Assembly: GCF_019599505.1 (NCBI RefSeq)
Contig: NZ_RKLT01000001.1
Coordinates: forward strand, 310,001 to 374,000
Origin: Haloarcula nitratireducens
GTDB taxonomy: Archaea > Halobacteriota > Halobacteria > Halobacteriales > Haloarculaceae
Reading direction: 5' to 3'
Length of the DNA: 64,000 bases
Each line of letters opens with the position of its first letter. Position 1 is the stretch's first letter. Under the pieces are notes generated by a model. The model was not told where the DNA came from, ran no database searches, and saw only the letters and a program-made list of their open reading frames with translations. Below, piece by piece: positions 17,194 through 27,343 of this stretch. A program made the translations under genes and the position numbers.

Positions 17194-18492
17194 ATGACAC
17201 GACACTTCGCAGGGAGAAACGAGGACTTCTCCCGACGTGACGTACTCAAAGGCATGGGCGCACTCGGCGCGGCGGCGACGGGTGCTTCACTAATGACGGG
17301 CGAAGCCGAGGCAGTCGGCTCCAGTGCGGTCTACCAGTACTATCACACCGACTGGACCCAAGTCGAGAGCGACCTCTCGACGCTCGCTGCGCAGGGGTAC
17401 GACGCGATTCAGGTACCGCCGGCCCAGTATAGTCGACTCGATAGGAGCCATCAGCAGGGGGTCACCGACCCGCCGCTCGGCTACCAACCGGTCGACCTCA
17501 AGAACTTCAACAGCGTCTTCGGGACGGAGGCGGAGTATCAGTCGATGGTCGACGAGGCTCACAACCAGGGTCTCGACGTCATCGCGGACGCCGTCGTCAA
17601 CCACATGGCGGCGAACGACGACTTCCGCGGCGCGCCCGGTATCACCTTCGACGACCTGCCGTACTTCAGCGAACGGGACTTCCATCCGGAAGATAGTATC
17701 GACTACTCCGACCCCGAGTCCGTCGAGAACGACTGGCTCGTCGGGCTGAAAGACCTCAAACAGGAGTCGTCGTACGTTCGCGGCCAGCTGTACGACTACG
17801 TCGAGAAGTACGCGAACATCGGCGTCGACGGCATCCGGTGGGACGCCGTCAAACACGTCCCCGAGTGGTTCTTCGAGGACTACGCCAACGAGTGGGCCGA
17901 CGATCTCGGCCTCTGGACGGTCGGCGAGTCCCTCGACGGGTCGGTCGACTACTGCATGCAGTACGCCAACACCGGGATGTCGGTGACCGACTACCCGCTG
18001 TACTACAAGATGAAAGACGCCTTCAAGCCCTACGGTGACCTGCGGGCGCTAGACGGGGCCGGCGTCGTCGACCAGTCGCCCTACCAAGCGCTCACCTTCG
18101 TCTCGAATCACGACAGCGGCCCGCCGAAACTGGAGAAACTCGCGTACGCGTACATCCTCACTTACGAGGGATACCCGCGCGTCTACAGCAACCGCATCGG
18201 CGTCAGCGACGGCGACATCCGGAACCTGCTCTGGATTCGGAACAACCTCGCCGGCGGAGCGGCCTACACGCGCCACTCCTCCAGCCCGCTGTACGTCTTC
18301 GAGCGGTACAACAACCTGCTCGTCGGACTGAACCGGACCGGCAGCTGGCGCTCGGCGAACGTCTACACGTCGTGGTCGAGCACGACGCTGAACGACTACA
18401 CGGGCCACGCGGGCGACGTCTCGACCGGCAGCGGCGGCTACACTACCGTCTCAGTCCCGCCGGAGAGTTGGGTCTGTTACGCGCCGTACTGA
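17194..18492 (+). CDS. Alpha-amylase (GH13), Tat-exported
   Basis: A 432-residue secreted enzyme. The Tat motif SRRDVLK has Arg14-Arg15, and the hydrophobic part ends near AEAVG at residue 41. GH13 regions are visible: DAVVNHM (region I), GIRWDAVKH with the nucleophile Asp217 (region II), WTVGESL with the acid Glu245 (region III) and FVSNHDSG with Asp307 (region IV). It should cleave alpha-1,4-glucans outside the cell. It lacks an extra starch-binding domain. Export by Tat after folding is common in haloarchaea. No maltose transporter is adjacent. Confidence 0.93.
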   Translation: MTRHFAGRNEDFSRRDVLKGMGALGAAATGASLMTGEAEAVGSSAVYQYYHTDWTQVESDLSTLAAQGYDAIQVPPAQYSRLDRSHQQGVTDPPLGYQPVDLKNFNSVFGTEAEYQSMVDEAHNQGLDVIADAVVNHMAANDDFRGAPGITFDDLPYFSERDFHPEDSIDYSDPESVENDWLVGLKDLKQESSYVRGQLYDYVEKYANIGVDGIRWDAVKHVPEWFFEDYANEWADDLGLWTVGESLDGSVDYCMQYANTGMSVTDYPLYYKMKDAFKPYGDLRALDGAGVVDQSPYQALTFVSNHDSGPPKLEKLAYAYILTYEGYPRVYSNRIGVSDGDIRNLLWIRNNLAGGAAYTRHSSSPLYVFERYNNLLVGLNRTGSWRSANVYTSWSSTTLNDYTGHAGDVSTGSGGYTTVSVPPESWVCYAPY

Positions 18493-18514
18493 CGAATCCG
18501 CACTCCCGCTTTTT

Positions 18515-19387
18515 TCAGTAGTGCTCGGCCTCGATACGCTCGTCGAACAGCCGCTGGAGCAGTTTCGTCATCGGACCGGCGCCGACCTCGATGCCGTCGA
18601 CGGTCGCTATCGGGCGGATCTCCCACGTCGAGTTGGTGAGGAACGCCTCGTCCGCATTTCGCAGGTCGTCGAGCGAGTACCGGCCCGTCTCGACCGGGAA
18701 CTCCTCCTCGCGGGCCAGTTCCAGCACCACGTCGCGGGTCACGCCCGGCAGGAGGTCGAGGTCCGCACTCGGCGTCCGCAGGCCGTTCTCGGCGACGAAG
18801 AAGACGTTGCTCGTCGCGCCCTCGGCGACGTTTCCGTCTACGTCTCGCATCAGACACTCGTCGGCGGGGTCGCCGCCGGCCGCCGCTTTGCGGAGTTCGA
18901 GTTTGCCGAGGATGCCGTTGAGGTAGTTGTGCGTCTTCACGTCGGCCGGGATCGCCTCGCTGGGCGTCCGCCGGGTCCGCACCGTTTGAACGTCCGCCGG
19001 ACCGTCCCAGACCGGACGGCCGTCGCGCCCGCCGCGGGGCAGTTCCTTGCAGATAACGACGACTGTGGGCTCCACCTCGGGGTCGGGCGTGAGTTTGCCG
19101 GGTTGGACCCCGCGCGTGACCGAGACCTTGAGGTACGCCTCCGAGAGGTCGTTGGCGGCGAGCGTCTCGTCGACTCGCGCTCGCAGGTCGTCGGGCACCG
19201 CGTCAGCGAAGCCGAGCGTCTCGGCGGTGTGTTGGAGGCGGTTTCGGTGTGCCTCCCACTCGAAGGGGTCGCCGCCGTAGACCCGCAGCGTCTCGAAGCC
19301 CGCGTCGCCGTACATGAACCCGCGGTCCAGCACCGACACCGTCGCCTCGTCGTCGGGGACGAGTCCACCGTCTACGTGGTATTGCAT
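18515..19387 (-). CDS. pabC: Aminotransferase class IV, probable 4-amino-4-deoxychorismate lyase PabC
   Basis: A 290-residue class IV PLP enzyme. RGFMYGDAGFETLRVYGG near residue 22 is the usual opening, ADVKTHNYLNGI carries the PLP lysine, and EGATSNVFFV and LPGVTRDVVLELA follow. This family includes PabC, branched-chain and D-amino acid aminotransferases, which are hard to tell apart by motif. The operon with pabB and pabA (start overlaps the pabA end by 16 bp) supports release of pyruvate from aminodeoxychorismate to give 4-aminobenzoate. Confidence 0.87.
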   Translation of the reverse strand: MQYHVDGGLVPDDEATVSVLDRGFMYGDAGFETLRVYGGDPFEWEAHRNRLQHTAETLGFADAVPDDLRARVDETLAANDLSEAYLKVSVTRGVQPGKLTPDPEVEPTVVVICKELPRGGRDGRPVWDGPADVQTVRTRRTPSEAIPADVKTHNYLNGILGKLELRKAAAGGDPADECLMRDVDGNVAEGATSNVFFVAENGLRTPSADLDLLPGVTRDVVLELAREEEFPVETGRYSLDDLRNADEAFLTNSTWEIRPIATVDGIEVGAGPMTKLLQRLFDERIEAEHY

Positions 19388-20025
19388 GAGAGACAGAAGT
19401 TCTCGACCATCGTCTTCCCGTGGTCGGTCAGGATGCTTTCGGGGTGGAACTGGACGCCGACGTGGGGCGCGTCGCGGTGACGGACCGCCATCACGACGTC
19501 TTCCTCCGCGATGTCGACGGTGTGAGCGGTCTCTTCGAGGACGTCGGGCAAACCCTCGCGGCCGACGGCCAGCGAGTGATAGCGGCCCACCTCAACCGGG
19601 TCCGGAACGCCGGCGAAGACGCCGGTGCCGTCGTGGGTAATCCCCGAGGACTTGCCGTGGACGACGGCCTCGGCGTGACCGACCGGCGCGCCGTTGGCCG
19701 CACACAGAGCTTGATGGCCCAGACAGACGCCCAGCGTCGGATAGCGCAGGTCGGCGAAGATCGGCATCGAGACACCGGCATCTTCGGGCGTTCCCGGTCC
19801 CGGCGAGACGACGATGCCGTCCGGGTCGAGGTCCCGAATCTCGGCGACGGTGACGGCGTCGTTGCGCCGGACGAGCACGTCGTCCTCGCTGCCCCCGAGC
19901 CGGCAGACGACCTCGCCGACGTACTGGACGAGGTTGTACGCGAACGAGTCGTAGTTGTCGACCACGAGGACGGTCGGCGCGAGCGCGTCGCCGGGCGTCG
20001 AGCCGCGAGTGCGCCGGTCGCTCAC
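19372..20025 (-). CDS. pabA: Glutamine amidotransferase PabA (TrpG-like)
   Basis: A 217-residue class I glutamine amidotransferase. VVDNYDSFAYNLVQYVGE is the N-terminal signature; GVCLGHQ holds the nucleophile Cys101, and GVQFHPESILT the catalytic His-Glu pair. It delivers ammonia to PabB. TrpG has the same motifs; the operon with pabC favours the folate role. The start overlaps the pabB stop by 4 bp (ATGA), implying coupled translation and a 1:1 complex. Confidence 0.9.
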   Translation of the reverse strand: MSDRRTRGSTPGDALAPTVLVVDNYDSFAYNLVQYVGEVVCRLGGSEDDVLVRRNDAVTVAEIRDLDPDGIVVSPGPGTPEDAGVSMPIFADLRYPTLGVCLGHQALCAANGAPVGHAEAVVHGKSSGITHDGTGVFAGVPDPVEVGRYHSLAVGREGLPDVLEETAHTVDIAEEDVVMAVRHRDAPHVGVQFHPESILTDHGKTMVENFCLSCNTT

Positions 20026-21494
20026 CGCGTTCCCTCCACCGAGAAGTCCGCTCGCCGACCGAGCGCCTCGTCGACGGCGTTGATAAGGGCCCGCCCCTTA
20101 TCGAGCGTCTCGTCGTACTCGCTGTCGGGGTCCGAGTCGTGGACGACGCCCGCGCCGACCCGGAGGTGGTACTCCTCGCCGTACCGGACCAGCGTGCGGA
20201 TGACGATGTTGAGCGTCGCTCGCCCGTCGAAGCCGAAGATACCGATAGAGCCGGTGTAGGGGCCGCGGCGGGTCTCCTCGACCTCGTCGATTATCTCCAT
20301 CGTCCGGGGTTTGGGCGCGCCGGTGATCGTCCCGCCGGGGAACACCGCCGCGACGGCGTCTTCGAGCGTGGCGCTCGCTCGCAGTCGCCCCTCGACTTCG
20401 GAGACCAGATGCATCACCTCGGAGTAGCGGTCGACGCGGCGGTAGTCGATCACCTCGACCGTGCCGAAGCGGCTCACCTTCCCGAGGTCGTTGCGCTCCA
20501 GGTCCACGAGCATCGCGTGTTCGGCCCGCTCCTTCTCGTCGGCCAGCAGGTCGGCCTCCAACCGGTCGTCGGCCTCGGAGGTCTCCCCGCGGGGCCGCGT
20601 CCCGGCGATGGGTTCGGTGACGAGGTGATCGCCGTCGCGGTGAAGCAACAGCTCGGGGCTCGCACTGACGAGGTCGACGCCGGGGAACTCCACGAGCGCC
20701 GAGTACGGGGCCGGATTCACGCTTCTGAGCGCGTCGAACGCCTCGACGGGGTGGACCGCCGCGGGCGCGCTGAGTCGCTGTGAGACGTTCGCCTGGAAGG
20801 TGTCGCCGTCGCGGATGTACCGCTTGACGGTGCGAACGCGCTCCGCGAACGACTCGCGGGTGCAGTCGCTCTCGAACTCGGCGGCGTCCGTCTCGACGCG
20901 CGGGTCTTCGACGCCCGGGTCGCCCTCGGTGGCCTCGCGGGCGAGTTCGAGCGCGTGTTGCCTGCCGAACTCGTAGGCCCGCTCGACCGAGTCGTACTCG
21001 TCGAGCCGCGGGCACGCGGTCACGGTGAGCGTGACCGGGCCGTCGCCGCGCGGTTCCTCCCACGCCGCGAGGCGGTCGTAGGTGGCGACCTGCAACTGCG
21101 GCAGCGCCCGGTCGGCGACCGCGCTCTCGGGCAGCGTCTCCAGTTCGCGGGCCACGTCGTAGGAGAGCCAGCCGATCGCCCCGCACGGATACGGGACCGA
21201 GCAGTCACCGCGAACCAGCGTCTCGCCGCCGAGTAGGTCGCCCAGCGCCGCGAGCGTCTCGCCGTCGTCGGCACCGACCTCCAGGAAGTCCGCGGGTGTC
21301 GTCCCGAAGTACCCCCACCCCGACTGACCGCCCGTCGTCGCCAGATAGACGCCGCCGACGGGGTCGCGCGCCCGCCGGTAGGCGGTGAAGGGGTCCTCGA
21401 CGGTGACGCGGACCGCGACCGGGACTCGCGCCGCCGTCGGCGCGCTCGACGCGAGTCGATCGAACGTGTCGCGGTCCGTCTCGACCGTTGGCAT
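20022..21494 (-). CDS. pabB: Aminodeoxychorismate synthase component I (PabB)
   Basis: A 490-residue chorismate-binding enzyme. GDTFQANVSQRLS resembles the PabB version of this block rather than TrpE. HAMLVDLERNDLGKVS and PGGTITGAPKPRTMEIIDE are the conserved C-terminal motifs. The catalytic loop reads EPIAGTRPRG: the PIAGT form, not the PIKGT found in E. coli PabB, whose lysine attacks chorismate. An ammonia-based mechanism without the lysine is therefore expected. It is first in the pabB-pabA-pabC operon, which supports folate precursor synthesis. Confidence 0.88.
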   Translation of the reverse strand: MPTVETDRDTFDRLASSAPTAARVPVAVRVTVEDPFTAYRRARDPVGGVYLATTGGQSGWGYFGTTPADFLEVGADDGETLAALGDLLGGETLVRGDCSVPYPCGAIGWLSYDVARELETLPESAVADRALPQLQVATYDRLAAWEEPRGDGPVTLTVTACPRLDEYDSVERAYEFGRQHALELAREATEGDPGVEDPRVETDAAEFESDCTRESFAERVRTVKRYIRDGDTFQANVSQRLSAPAAVHPVEAFDALRSVNPAPYSALVEFPGVDLVSASPELLLHRDGDHLVTEPIAGTRPRGETSEADDRLEADLLADEKERAEHAMLVDLERNDLGKVSRFGTVEVIDYRRVDRYSEVMHLVSEVEGRLRASATLEDAVAAVFPGGTITGAPKPRTMEIIDEVEETRRGPYTGSIGIFGFDGRATLNIVIRTLVRYGEEYHLRVGAGVVHDSDPDSEYDETLDKGRALINAVDEALGRRADFSVEGTR

Positions 21495-21539
21495 TACCGG
21501 GGAGAAGCAGGCGGGTGGCTAATTCGTTTGCGATTACGA

Positions 21540-22043
21540 CTAGTAGTCCTCGGCGCGCTCGATCCAGCCGTCGATCCGGCTCTCGGAGAGGTCCGTCTCC
21601 GCGGCCACCTCGGCGGCGTCCGCCGCTGCGAGGTCGCCGACGGTGTCGATACCGAGACCGGCGAGTCGTTTCGCGTAGGCCGGGCCGATGCCCTTTATCT
21701 CGGTGACGGGGTCGTCGCTCCCCTCGCCGATCTCGGGTTCGGCCTCGGGGACTGTGGCGTCTACCGACCCGCTCTCGTCGGGAACGGTCGCGTCGGCGGC
21801 GGCCGTCTCGTCGTCGGTCGCCGCACCCGCGTCGGTGCTCGCGGTCTCGGTCTCGCTGCCGTCCGTCACCGCAGTCTCGGTCCCCTTGACTGCGTCTTCG
21901 TCCTCAGTAGATGGTTCGCGCTCGACGGTCACGTCCACGTCGCCGGGCGACCCGGACCCGGACCCGGACCCGGACCCGGTTCCAGACGCGGACTCCGCCC
22001 CGTCGAGCCCGAGGGCAGATTTCAGTTTCTGAAGCAGACCCAT
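21540..22043 (-). CDS. Helix-hairpin-helix protein with long disordered linker
   Basis: A 167-residue protein. An N-terminal basic amphipathic start (MGLLQKLKSALGL) is followed by a Gly-Ser tandem run near residue 22 and about 80 acidic, Thr/Ser/Ala-rich residues with no predicted fold. The C-terminal 55 residues carry a helix-hairpin-helix of the DNA polymerase beta/RNA polymerase alpha-CTD type (TEIKGIGPAYAKRLAGLGIDTVGDLAA). That domain binds DNA non-specifically or mediates protein contacts. The Gly-Ser run is encoded by a perfect 6-bp tandem repeat (cggacc unit), which may vary in length. Confidence 0.8.
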   Translation of the reverse strand: MGLLQKLKSALGLDGAESASGTGSGSGSGSGSPGDVDVTVEREPSTEDEDAVKGTETAVTDGSETETASTDAGAATDDETAAADATVPDESGSVDATVPEAEPEIGEGSDDPVTEIKGIGPAYAKRLAGLGIDTVGDLAAADAAEVAAETDLSESRIDGWIERAEDY

Positions 22044-22092
22044 ACGCGGGACTACTTTCCCCCGACACTAATCTCTTGCTGGTACGCGTCCG

Positions 22093-22890
22093 TCAGAGAC
22101 CCGCTCGGAGCGCATCGTTCATCGGATCTACGGGCGCGTCTTCACCGGTCCACAGCTCGAACGCCTCGACGCCCTGATACAGGAGCATCCACGCGCCGTC
22201 GACGGTCGTCGCCCCGACCTCGGCGGCGTCCCGCAGTAGCCGCGTCGAGAGCGGCGAGTACACGGCGTCGAGGACGCCCAGCTCGCCGTGCAACGCCTCG
22301 GCCGGCACCGGCGTCTCGTCCTCGTCCATCCCGACGCTGGTACAGTTCACGAGGACGTCGGCGTCGGCGAGCAACTCGCCCAGTTCGTCGAGTCCGTGCC
22401 CGCTGGCGTCGGGGACTTCTTCGGCGAGGTCGCGGGCTTTCGACTCGGTTCGATTGGCGACGCGGACCGTCATGCCCTCGTCGGCGAGGCCGAACGCGAC
22501 GGCCCGACCGGCCCCGCCCGCACCGACGACGACGGCCGTTCCGGAGCGTTCGACGCCGTGGTGTTCGAGCGCTCGAACGGCACCGACGGCGTCCGTGTTG
22601 TAGCCCGTCGGCGTCCCGTCACCGAAGTCGATAGTGTTGACCGCGCCGATGCGTTCGGCGAGCGGGTCCGGCGACACGGCGTCGAGCGCGTCCTGCTTGA
22701 ACGGGATAGTGACGTTCAGTCCCGCGACCCCGAGCCTGTCGGCCGCTTCGACGGCCGCCGCTCCTTCGTCGGCGTCGGGTTCGAACGTGACGTACTTCGC
22801 GTCGATGCCGAGCGCCTCGTAGCCCGCCTCGTGCATCGGCGGCGACAGCGAGTGCCCGACCGGATTTCCGATGAGACCGTAGACGTCCAT
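22093..22890 (-). CDS. aroE: Shikimate dehydrogenase AroE
   Basis: A 265-residue enzyme reducing 3-dehydroshikimate with [26 protein letters not shown] is the substrate-binding N-terminus, NVTIPFKQ carries the catalytic lysine, [16 protein letters not shown] is the Rossmann glycine loop with NRTESKA after it, and [15 protein letters not shown] closes. The start at 22890 (MDVYGLIGN) is used; nine upstream codons are unlikely. Chorismate produced downstream feeds the nearby pab enzymes, but the genes are not in one operon. Confidence 0.95.
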   Translation of the reverse strand: MDVYGLIGNPVGHSLSPPMHEAGYEALGIDAKYVTFEPDADEGAAAVEAADRLGVAGLNVTIPFKQDALDAVSPDPLAERIGAVNTIDFGDGTPTGYNTDAVGAVRALEHHGVERSGTAVVVGAGGAGRAVAFGLADEGMTVRVANRTESKARDLAEEVPDASGHGLDELGELLADADVLVNCTSVGMDEDETPVPAEALHGELGVLDAVYSPLSTRLLRDAAEVGATTVDGAWMLLYQGVEAFELWTGEDAPVDPMNDALRAGL

Positions 22891-23036
22891 ACGCCTGCCA
22901 GTGCGCGCGGGACACATGAACGATACGCTCTGGACCGGCGAGCGGCGGCGCTTCGGCGGGTTCGCGGTCGCTCTCGGGCCCGCGTTCGGACGCGCTTTCG
23001 CAAGTTTTTCACGCCGACCTGTGCTGTGGACACGTA

Positions 23037-24422
23037 GTGAGTCGCCTACGTCATCCGCTGGTGCAAATCGCGGGCGCGGTCCTGCTGACCGCCGCCTGGG
23101 TCGGTGCGAGCCTCCTCGGCTACGACATGGGCCGAGTTACGACCGTCGCGGTGAGCGGACTGGCGGTTCTCGGCGCGTCGTTCCTCCTCGCGTGGGGAGC
23201 CGAGACGGCCGAGAAAGACGTGCCGCGCGCGTTCGCGATCGCCGTCCTCGCGGTGCTCGCCGTCGCCCCCGAGTACGCCGTCGACGCGCTCTACGCGTGG
23301 AACGCCGGGGCCGGCGGCGCGACGATCGAAGCCTGTTCGCAGCTCTCGCCGGCCGCCATCGACGCCGGGGAGACCGAGCTCGCGCGGGCCTGTCACGACG
23401 CCAACCTCGCCGTGGCGAACATGACCGGCGCGAACCGCATCCTCATCGGCCTCGGGTGGGCCGGTATCGCCATCTTCACCATCACGCGAGCGAGTTCGAC
23501 CGAGGACCCCGCCGTGGTGGGCCGAGACGGGTTCCTGAAGAGCGCCGTCAAGTTGGACCGCGACATCGCCACGGAGATCGCCTTCCTCTTCGTGGCGACC
23601 GGGTGGGCGTTCCTCGTTCCCCTCGGTGGCGGCATCGGCGCGCTCGACACGCTGTTTCTGGTCGGTCTCTACGTGCTGTACATCGGTCTCGTCCTCAAGT
23701 CCGACGTCGAGACCCACGACCACACCGTCGGCGTCCCCGAGTACCTCCAGTCGTGGTCGATCCCGTGGCGGCCGCTCTCGGTCCTGGTGCTCTTCGGCTA
23801 CTCCGGGCTGATGATATTCACCGCCGTCGAGCCGTTCGCACACGGACTAGAGCAGATCGGACTGGCGAACAACATCCCCTCCTTCTTCATGATTCAGTGG
23901 GTCGCGCCGCTGGCCAGCGAGTCGCCGGAGCTCATCGTCGTCGCGGTGTTGGTCAACAAGGCTCGTTCGACCGCCGGGTTCAACGCGCTCATCTCCTCGA
24001 AGCTCAACCAGTGGACGCTCCTCATCGGGACCATCGCCGTCGTCTACTCCATCGCGTTCGGTAGCTACGGCGTCCTCCCGTTCGATTCGCGCCAGTCCGC
24101 CGAGATATGGATCACGGCCGCCCAGTCGTTCTTCGCGCTCGCGCTCCTCTGTAACTTCGAGATATCGGTGCGGGAAGCGGTCGTCCTGTTCGTCCTGTTC
24201 ATCTCGCAGGTGCTCATCGAGTTCGCGCTCATTCAGGACCTGCTGGTGCTGCCGATCACGAGTCACGACCTGCTCATCGGCTACACGGTGCTGTACATCG
24301 TCGCCGGTCTCGCGCTGTTCTTCGTCCGACGCGAGTCCTTGAAAGAGCTCTTCGGACTGGCGACCGACGCGTTCCGGACCGCGATGGGACGAGAGCCGGT
24401 CCACATGGAACAGGCCGACTGA
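23037..24422 (+). CDS. Sodium/calcium exchanger family membrane protein
   Basis: A 461-residue integral membrane protein starting at GTG 23037. Eleven or so hydrophobic segments are visible. Two internal repeats carry the cation-binding alpha motifs: [12 protein letters not shown] near residue 80 and [17 protein letters not shown] near residue 302, each with a conserved acidic residue after Pro. These define the Ca2+:cation antiporter superfamily. The transported ion is not determined by sequence. It overlaps dtdA by one base (TGATG), so translation may be coupled. Confidence 0.88.
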   Translation: MSRLRHPLVQIAGAVLLTAAWVGASLLGYDMGRVTTVAVSGLAVLGASFLLAWGAETAEKDVPRAFAIAVLAVLAVAPEYAVDALYAWNAGAGGATIEACSQLSPAAIDAGETELARACHDANLAVANMTGANRILIGLGWAGIAIFTITRASSTEDPAVVGRDGFLKSAVKLDRDIATEIAFLFVATGWAFLVPLGGGIGALDTLFLVGLYVLYIGLVLKSDVETHDHTVGVPEYLQSWSIPWRPLSVLVLFGYSGLMIFTAVEPFAHGLEQIGLANNIPSFFMIQWVAPLASESPELIVVAVLVNKARSTAGFNALISSKLNQWTLLIGTIAVVYSIAFGSYGVLPFDSRQSAEIWITAAQSFFALALLCNFEISVREAVVLFVLFISQVLIEFALIQDLLVLPITSHDLLIGYTVLYIVAGLALFFVRRESLKELFGLATDAFRTAMGREPVHMEQAD

Positions 24423-25783
24423 TGCTGGCCGTCGTCGTCTCCCAGGCCGACGAAGCCTCCGTTCACGTCGGCGAGCGGCTTCGAGACCTCGCCGACTGGA
24501 CGGAGACGACCGACGACGGCCGCCCCGACGCCGACGGCGGCGGCACCGTCTACCGGACCGACGGGGTGGAACTGCGCGAGTTCGACGACTGGCACCTCGA
24601 ACTCGACGGCGTCGCCGAGGCGTTCGACGACCCCGACCTGCTCGTCTTCGCCTCCCGGCACGCCGGCGAGACCGACGAACTGCTGACCGCCCATCACACC
24701 GGCAACTTCGGCGACGCGGAGTTCGGCGGCGAGGCCGGGCAGTTCGCCCGCGCGTGTCCGAACGCCCAGCGCGAAGTCGTGACTGCGCTCGCCGAACACG
24801 CGCCCGACGGCTACGAGGTCGGCGTCGAGTGTACGCACCACGGACCGACGAGCGTCGGCGTCCCCTCGATGTTCGTGGAAGTGGGGAGCGCCGAGGCGCA
24901 GTGGCGCGACCCCGACGCGGCCCGCGCCGTCGCCCGGGCGATTCTCTCGCTTCGCGACGTCGCGGCGGATGCGCCCCGTGAGAACGGGAGTCGCCGTCAC
25001 CTCGTCGGCTTCGGCGGCGGTCACTACGCTCCGCGGTTCGAGCGCGTGATTCGCGAGACCGACTGGGCCGTCGGCCACATCGCGGCCGACTGGTCGCTCG
25101 ACGCGCTCGACGAGTGGGCCGAGGGCGACGCCGACCGCGAGGCGGTCCTCGAACGGGCCTTCGGAGCCAGCGCGGCCGACTACGCCCTGCTGGAAGCCGA
25201 GCGGCCGGACCTCGAAGCGACGCTCGAAGCGCTCGGCTACCGGGTCGTCGAGGAGACGTTCGTCCGGGAGACCACCGACGTCCCCCTCGACCTGGTCGAG
25301 GCGCTGGAGGCGGAAGTCGCGCCGGTCGGAGACGGCCTCCGGTTCGGTGATCCGGCCGCGGCGGCCGAGCGCCGAACCGACTGGGAAGTCGTCGAACCGC
25401 CCGCGGACCTCCGCTCCGAGGCCGCCGGCATCGACGCCGAGGCGCTTCGAGCGTGGGTCGAGTCCAACGCGCTCGCGTTCGGCACCGAACAGCGCGGCAC
25501 CGTCGTCACCGGGCCGCTCGTCTTCCCTCCCGAGACGACGCGCGATTCGCTGGTGTCGGCGCTGGCCGAGATTCTCCGCCAGCGCTACGACAGCGTCGAG
25601 CGGGAGGGCGACGAACTCGTCGCCCGCGAAGAGACGTTCGACCCCGACCTCGCGCGCACCACCGGCGTGCCCGAGGGCCCGAAGTTCGGAAAGCTCTCCG
25701 CCGGACACCCGGTCGAGGTCGACGGCGACGAAATCGAACCGGAGCGCGTCCAAAGAGAACGTATACGTCGATTTACGCTGTAG
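24422..25783 (+). CDS. dtdA: D-aminoacyl-tRNA deacylase, archaeal/GEK1 type
   Basis: A 453-residue protein with the family's conserved motifs: ASRHAGETDELLTAHHTGNF near residue 80, VECTHHGPTS and GFGGGHYAPRF near residue 196. The enzyme removes D-amino acids from mischarged tRNAs. The first ~270 residues match the catalytic domain. The remaining ~180 residues are an additional C-terminal region found in halobacterial forms. Overlaps the upstream exchanger gene by one base. Confidence 0.9.
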   Translation: MLAVVVSQADEASVHVGERLRDLADWTETTDDGRPDADGGGTVYRTDGVELREFDDWHLELDGVAEAFDDPDLLVFASRHAGETDELLTAHHTGNFGDAEFGGEAGQFARACPNAQREVVTALAEHAPDGYEVGVECTHHGPTSVGVPSMFVEVGSAEAQWRDPDAARAVARAILSLRDVAADAPRENGSRRHLVGFGGGHYAPRFERVIRETDWAVGHIAADWSLDALDEWAEGDADREAVLERAFGASAADYALLEAERPDLEATLEALGYRVVEETFVRETTDVPLDLVEALEAEVAPVGDGLRFGDPAAAAERRTDWEVVEPPADLRSEAAGIDAEALRAWVESNALAFGTEQRGTVVTGPLVFPPETTRDSLVSALAEILRQRYDSVEREGDELVAREETFDPDLARTTGVPEGPKFGKLSAGHPVEVDGDEIEPERVQRERIRRFTL

Positions 25784-25886
25784 AAAACGGCCCGGAGCCG
25801 GCCCGAAATCGAGGCGGAAATCGTCAGACGAGCGTCAGACGGAGGGGGAAAACTAATGAACGTCCGTCTGCAACGGGGATTTAAAT

Positions 25887-27047
25887 ATGGACTCGATTAT
25901 CGACGACGCTATCGAGGAGGCCGAAGACGAACGGGACGGCTCCTCGGAGCCAGCGGCCGAGACGGAGACGAGCCCCGGACGGGAGGACGTGTCGACGTCC
26001 GGGACGATGACCGACGACGAACTGGCCAGCGTCGTCAAAGATCTGGAGACGAAGATCACCGTCGTCGGCTGCGGCGGTGCCGGCGGGAACACCGTCACCC
26101 GCATGATGGAAGAGGGCATCCACGGCGCGAAACTCGTCGCCGCGAACACGGACGCCCAGCACTTAGCCGACGAGGTGGAAGCCGACACGAAGATCCTCAT
26201 CGGCCGCAAGCGCACCGGCGGCCGCGGCGCGGGCTCGGTCCCGAAGATCGGCGAGGAGGCCGCCCAAGAGGACCTGGAGGACATCCAGCAGTCCATCGAC
26301 GGCTCCGACATGGTCTTCGTCACCGCCGGGCTCGGCGGCGGCACCGGGACCGGTTCGGCTCCCGTCGTCGCACAGGCCGCACAGGACGCCGGGGCGCTCA
26401 CCATCTCTATCGTCACGATCCCGTTCACGGCGGAGGGCGAACGCCGCCGAGCGAACGCCGACGCCGGTCTCGAACGCCTGCGAGCCGTCTCCGACACCGT
26501 CATCGTCGTGCCGAACGACCGCCTCCTCGACTACGCGCCGTCGATGCCGCTGCAGGACGCCTTCAAGATCTGCGACCGCGTGCTGATGCGCTCGGTCAAG
26601 GGGATGACCGAACTCATCACCAAGCCCGGCCTCGTCAACGTGGACTTCGCCGACGTCCGCACCATCATGGAGAACGGCGGCGTCGCCATGATCGGGCTGG
26701 GCGAGTCCGACAGCGAGAACAAGGCCCAGGACTCCATCCGCTCGGCGCTCCGCTCGCCGCTGCTGGACGTGGAGTTCGACGGCGCGAACTCCGCGCTGGT
26801 CAACGTCGTCGGCGGTCCCGACATGAGCATCGAGGAGGCCGAGGGCGTCGTCGAGGAGATCTACGACCGCATCGACCCCGACGCCCGCATCATCTGGGGG
26901 GCCTCCATCAACAACGACTTCCAGGGGAAGATGGAGACGATGATCGTCGTCACCGGCGTCGAGAGCCCGCAGATATACGGCCAGAGCGAGGCCGAGCAGG
27001 AGCGGGCGGCCAAGCAGATGGGCGAGGACATCGACTTCGTCGAGTAG
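25887..27047 (+). CDS. ftsZ1: Cell division protein FtsZ1
   Basis: A 386-residue tubulin homologue. After an acidic N-terminal extension of ~45 residues come [15 protein letters not shown], the tubulin signature [10 protein letters not shown] around residue 150, and [11 protein letters not shown]. The synergy loop and the last short acidic tail are normal. It forms GTP-dependent rings at midcell. The N-terminus [13 protein letters not shown] and location just upstream of secE and spt5 fit haloarchaeal FtsZ1 (FtsZ2 is elsewhere). Known work in Haloferax shows FtsZ1 and FtsZ2 have different division roles. Confidence 0.95.
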   Translation: MDSIIDDAIEEAEDERDGSSEPAAETETSPGREDVSTSGTMTDDELASVVKDLETKITVVGCGGAGGNTVTRMMEEGIHGAKLVAANTDAQHLADEVEADTKILIGRKRTGGRGAGSVPKIGEEAAQEDLEDIQQSIDGSDMVFVTAGLGGGTGTGSAPVVAQAAQDAGALTISIVTIPFTAEGERRRANADAGLERLRAVSDTVIVVPNDRLLDYAPSMPLQDAFKICDRVLMRSVKGMTELITKPGLVNVDFADVRTIMENGGVAMIGLGESDSENKAQDSIRSALRSPLLDVEFDGANSALVNVVGGPDMSIEEAEGVVEEIYDRIDPDARIIWGASINNDFQGKMETMIVVTGVESPQIYGQSEAEQERAAKQMGEDIDFVE

Positions 27048-27159
27048 TCGCCCTCTCGGTCTGCTTTCTCCGGTAGCTCCCCACCAGAGACCGTCCTCGG
27101 GTCGCTCTCTTCGACCGGCGACCACAATATAGAAAAGCCAGCGGGGGATACCACCCGCT

Positions 27160-27339
27160 ATGGACGTTCCGTACGACCTCACCTCCTACGTTCGCGTACT
27201 CAAACTGGCGAGTACGCCCTCCTGGGAGGAGTTCTCGCAAATCGCAAAGATCGCCGGTGCCGGTATCGTGCTGGTCGGACTGCTCGGGTTCGTCATCTTC
27301 GCGGTGATGACGTTCGTCCCCGGAAGCAAGCCGGTGTAA
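27160..27339 (+). CDS. secE: Protein translocase subunit SecE
   Basis: A 59-residue protein with an N-terminal amphipathic helix ([21 protein letters not shown]) and one membrane span ([17 protein letters not shown]), the archaeal SecE/Sec61-gamma plan. It clamps SecY in the translocon. The stop is 4 bases before the spt5 start, so the two are co-transcribed, the usual archaeal arrangement. Confidence 0.93.
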   Translation: MDVPYDLTSYVRVLKLASTPSWEEFSQIAKIAGAGIVLVGLLGFVIFAVMTFVPGSKPV

Positions 27340-27343
27340 ACAG

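Noticed and set aside
21951..21978. Tandem 6-bp repeat resembling a microsatellite or regulatory array
   Set aside because: It lies inside the helix-hairpin-helix gene and encodes a Gly-Ser linker, which explains it.
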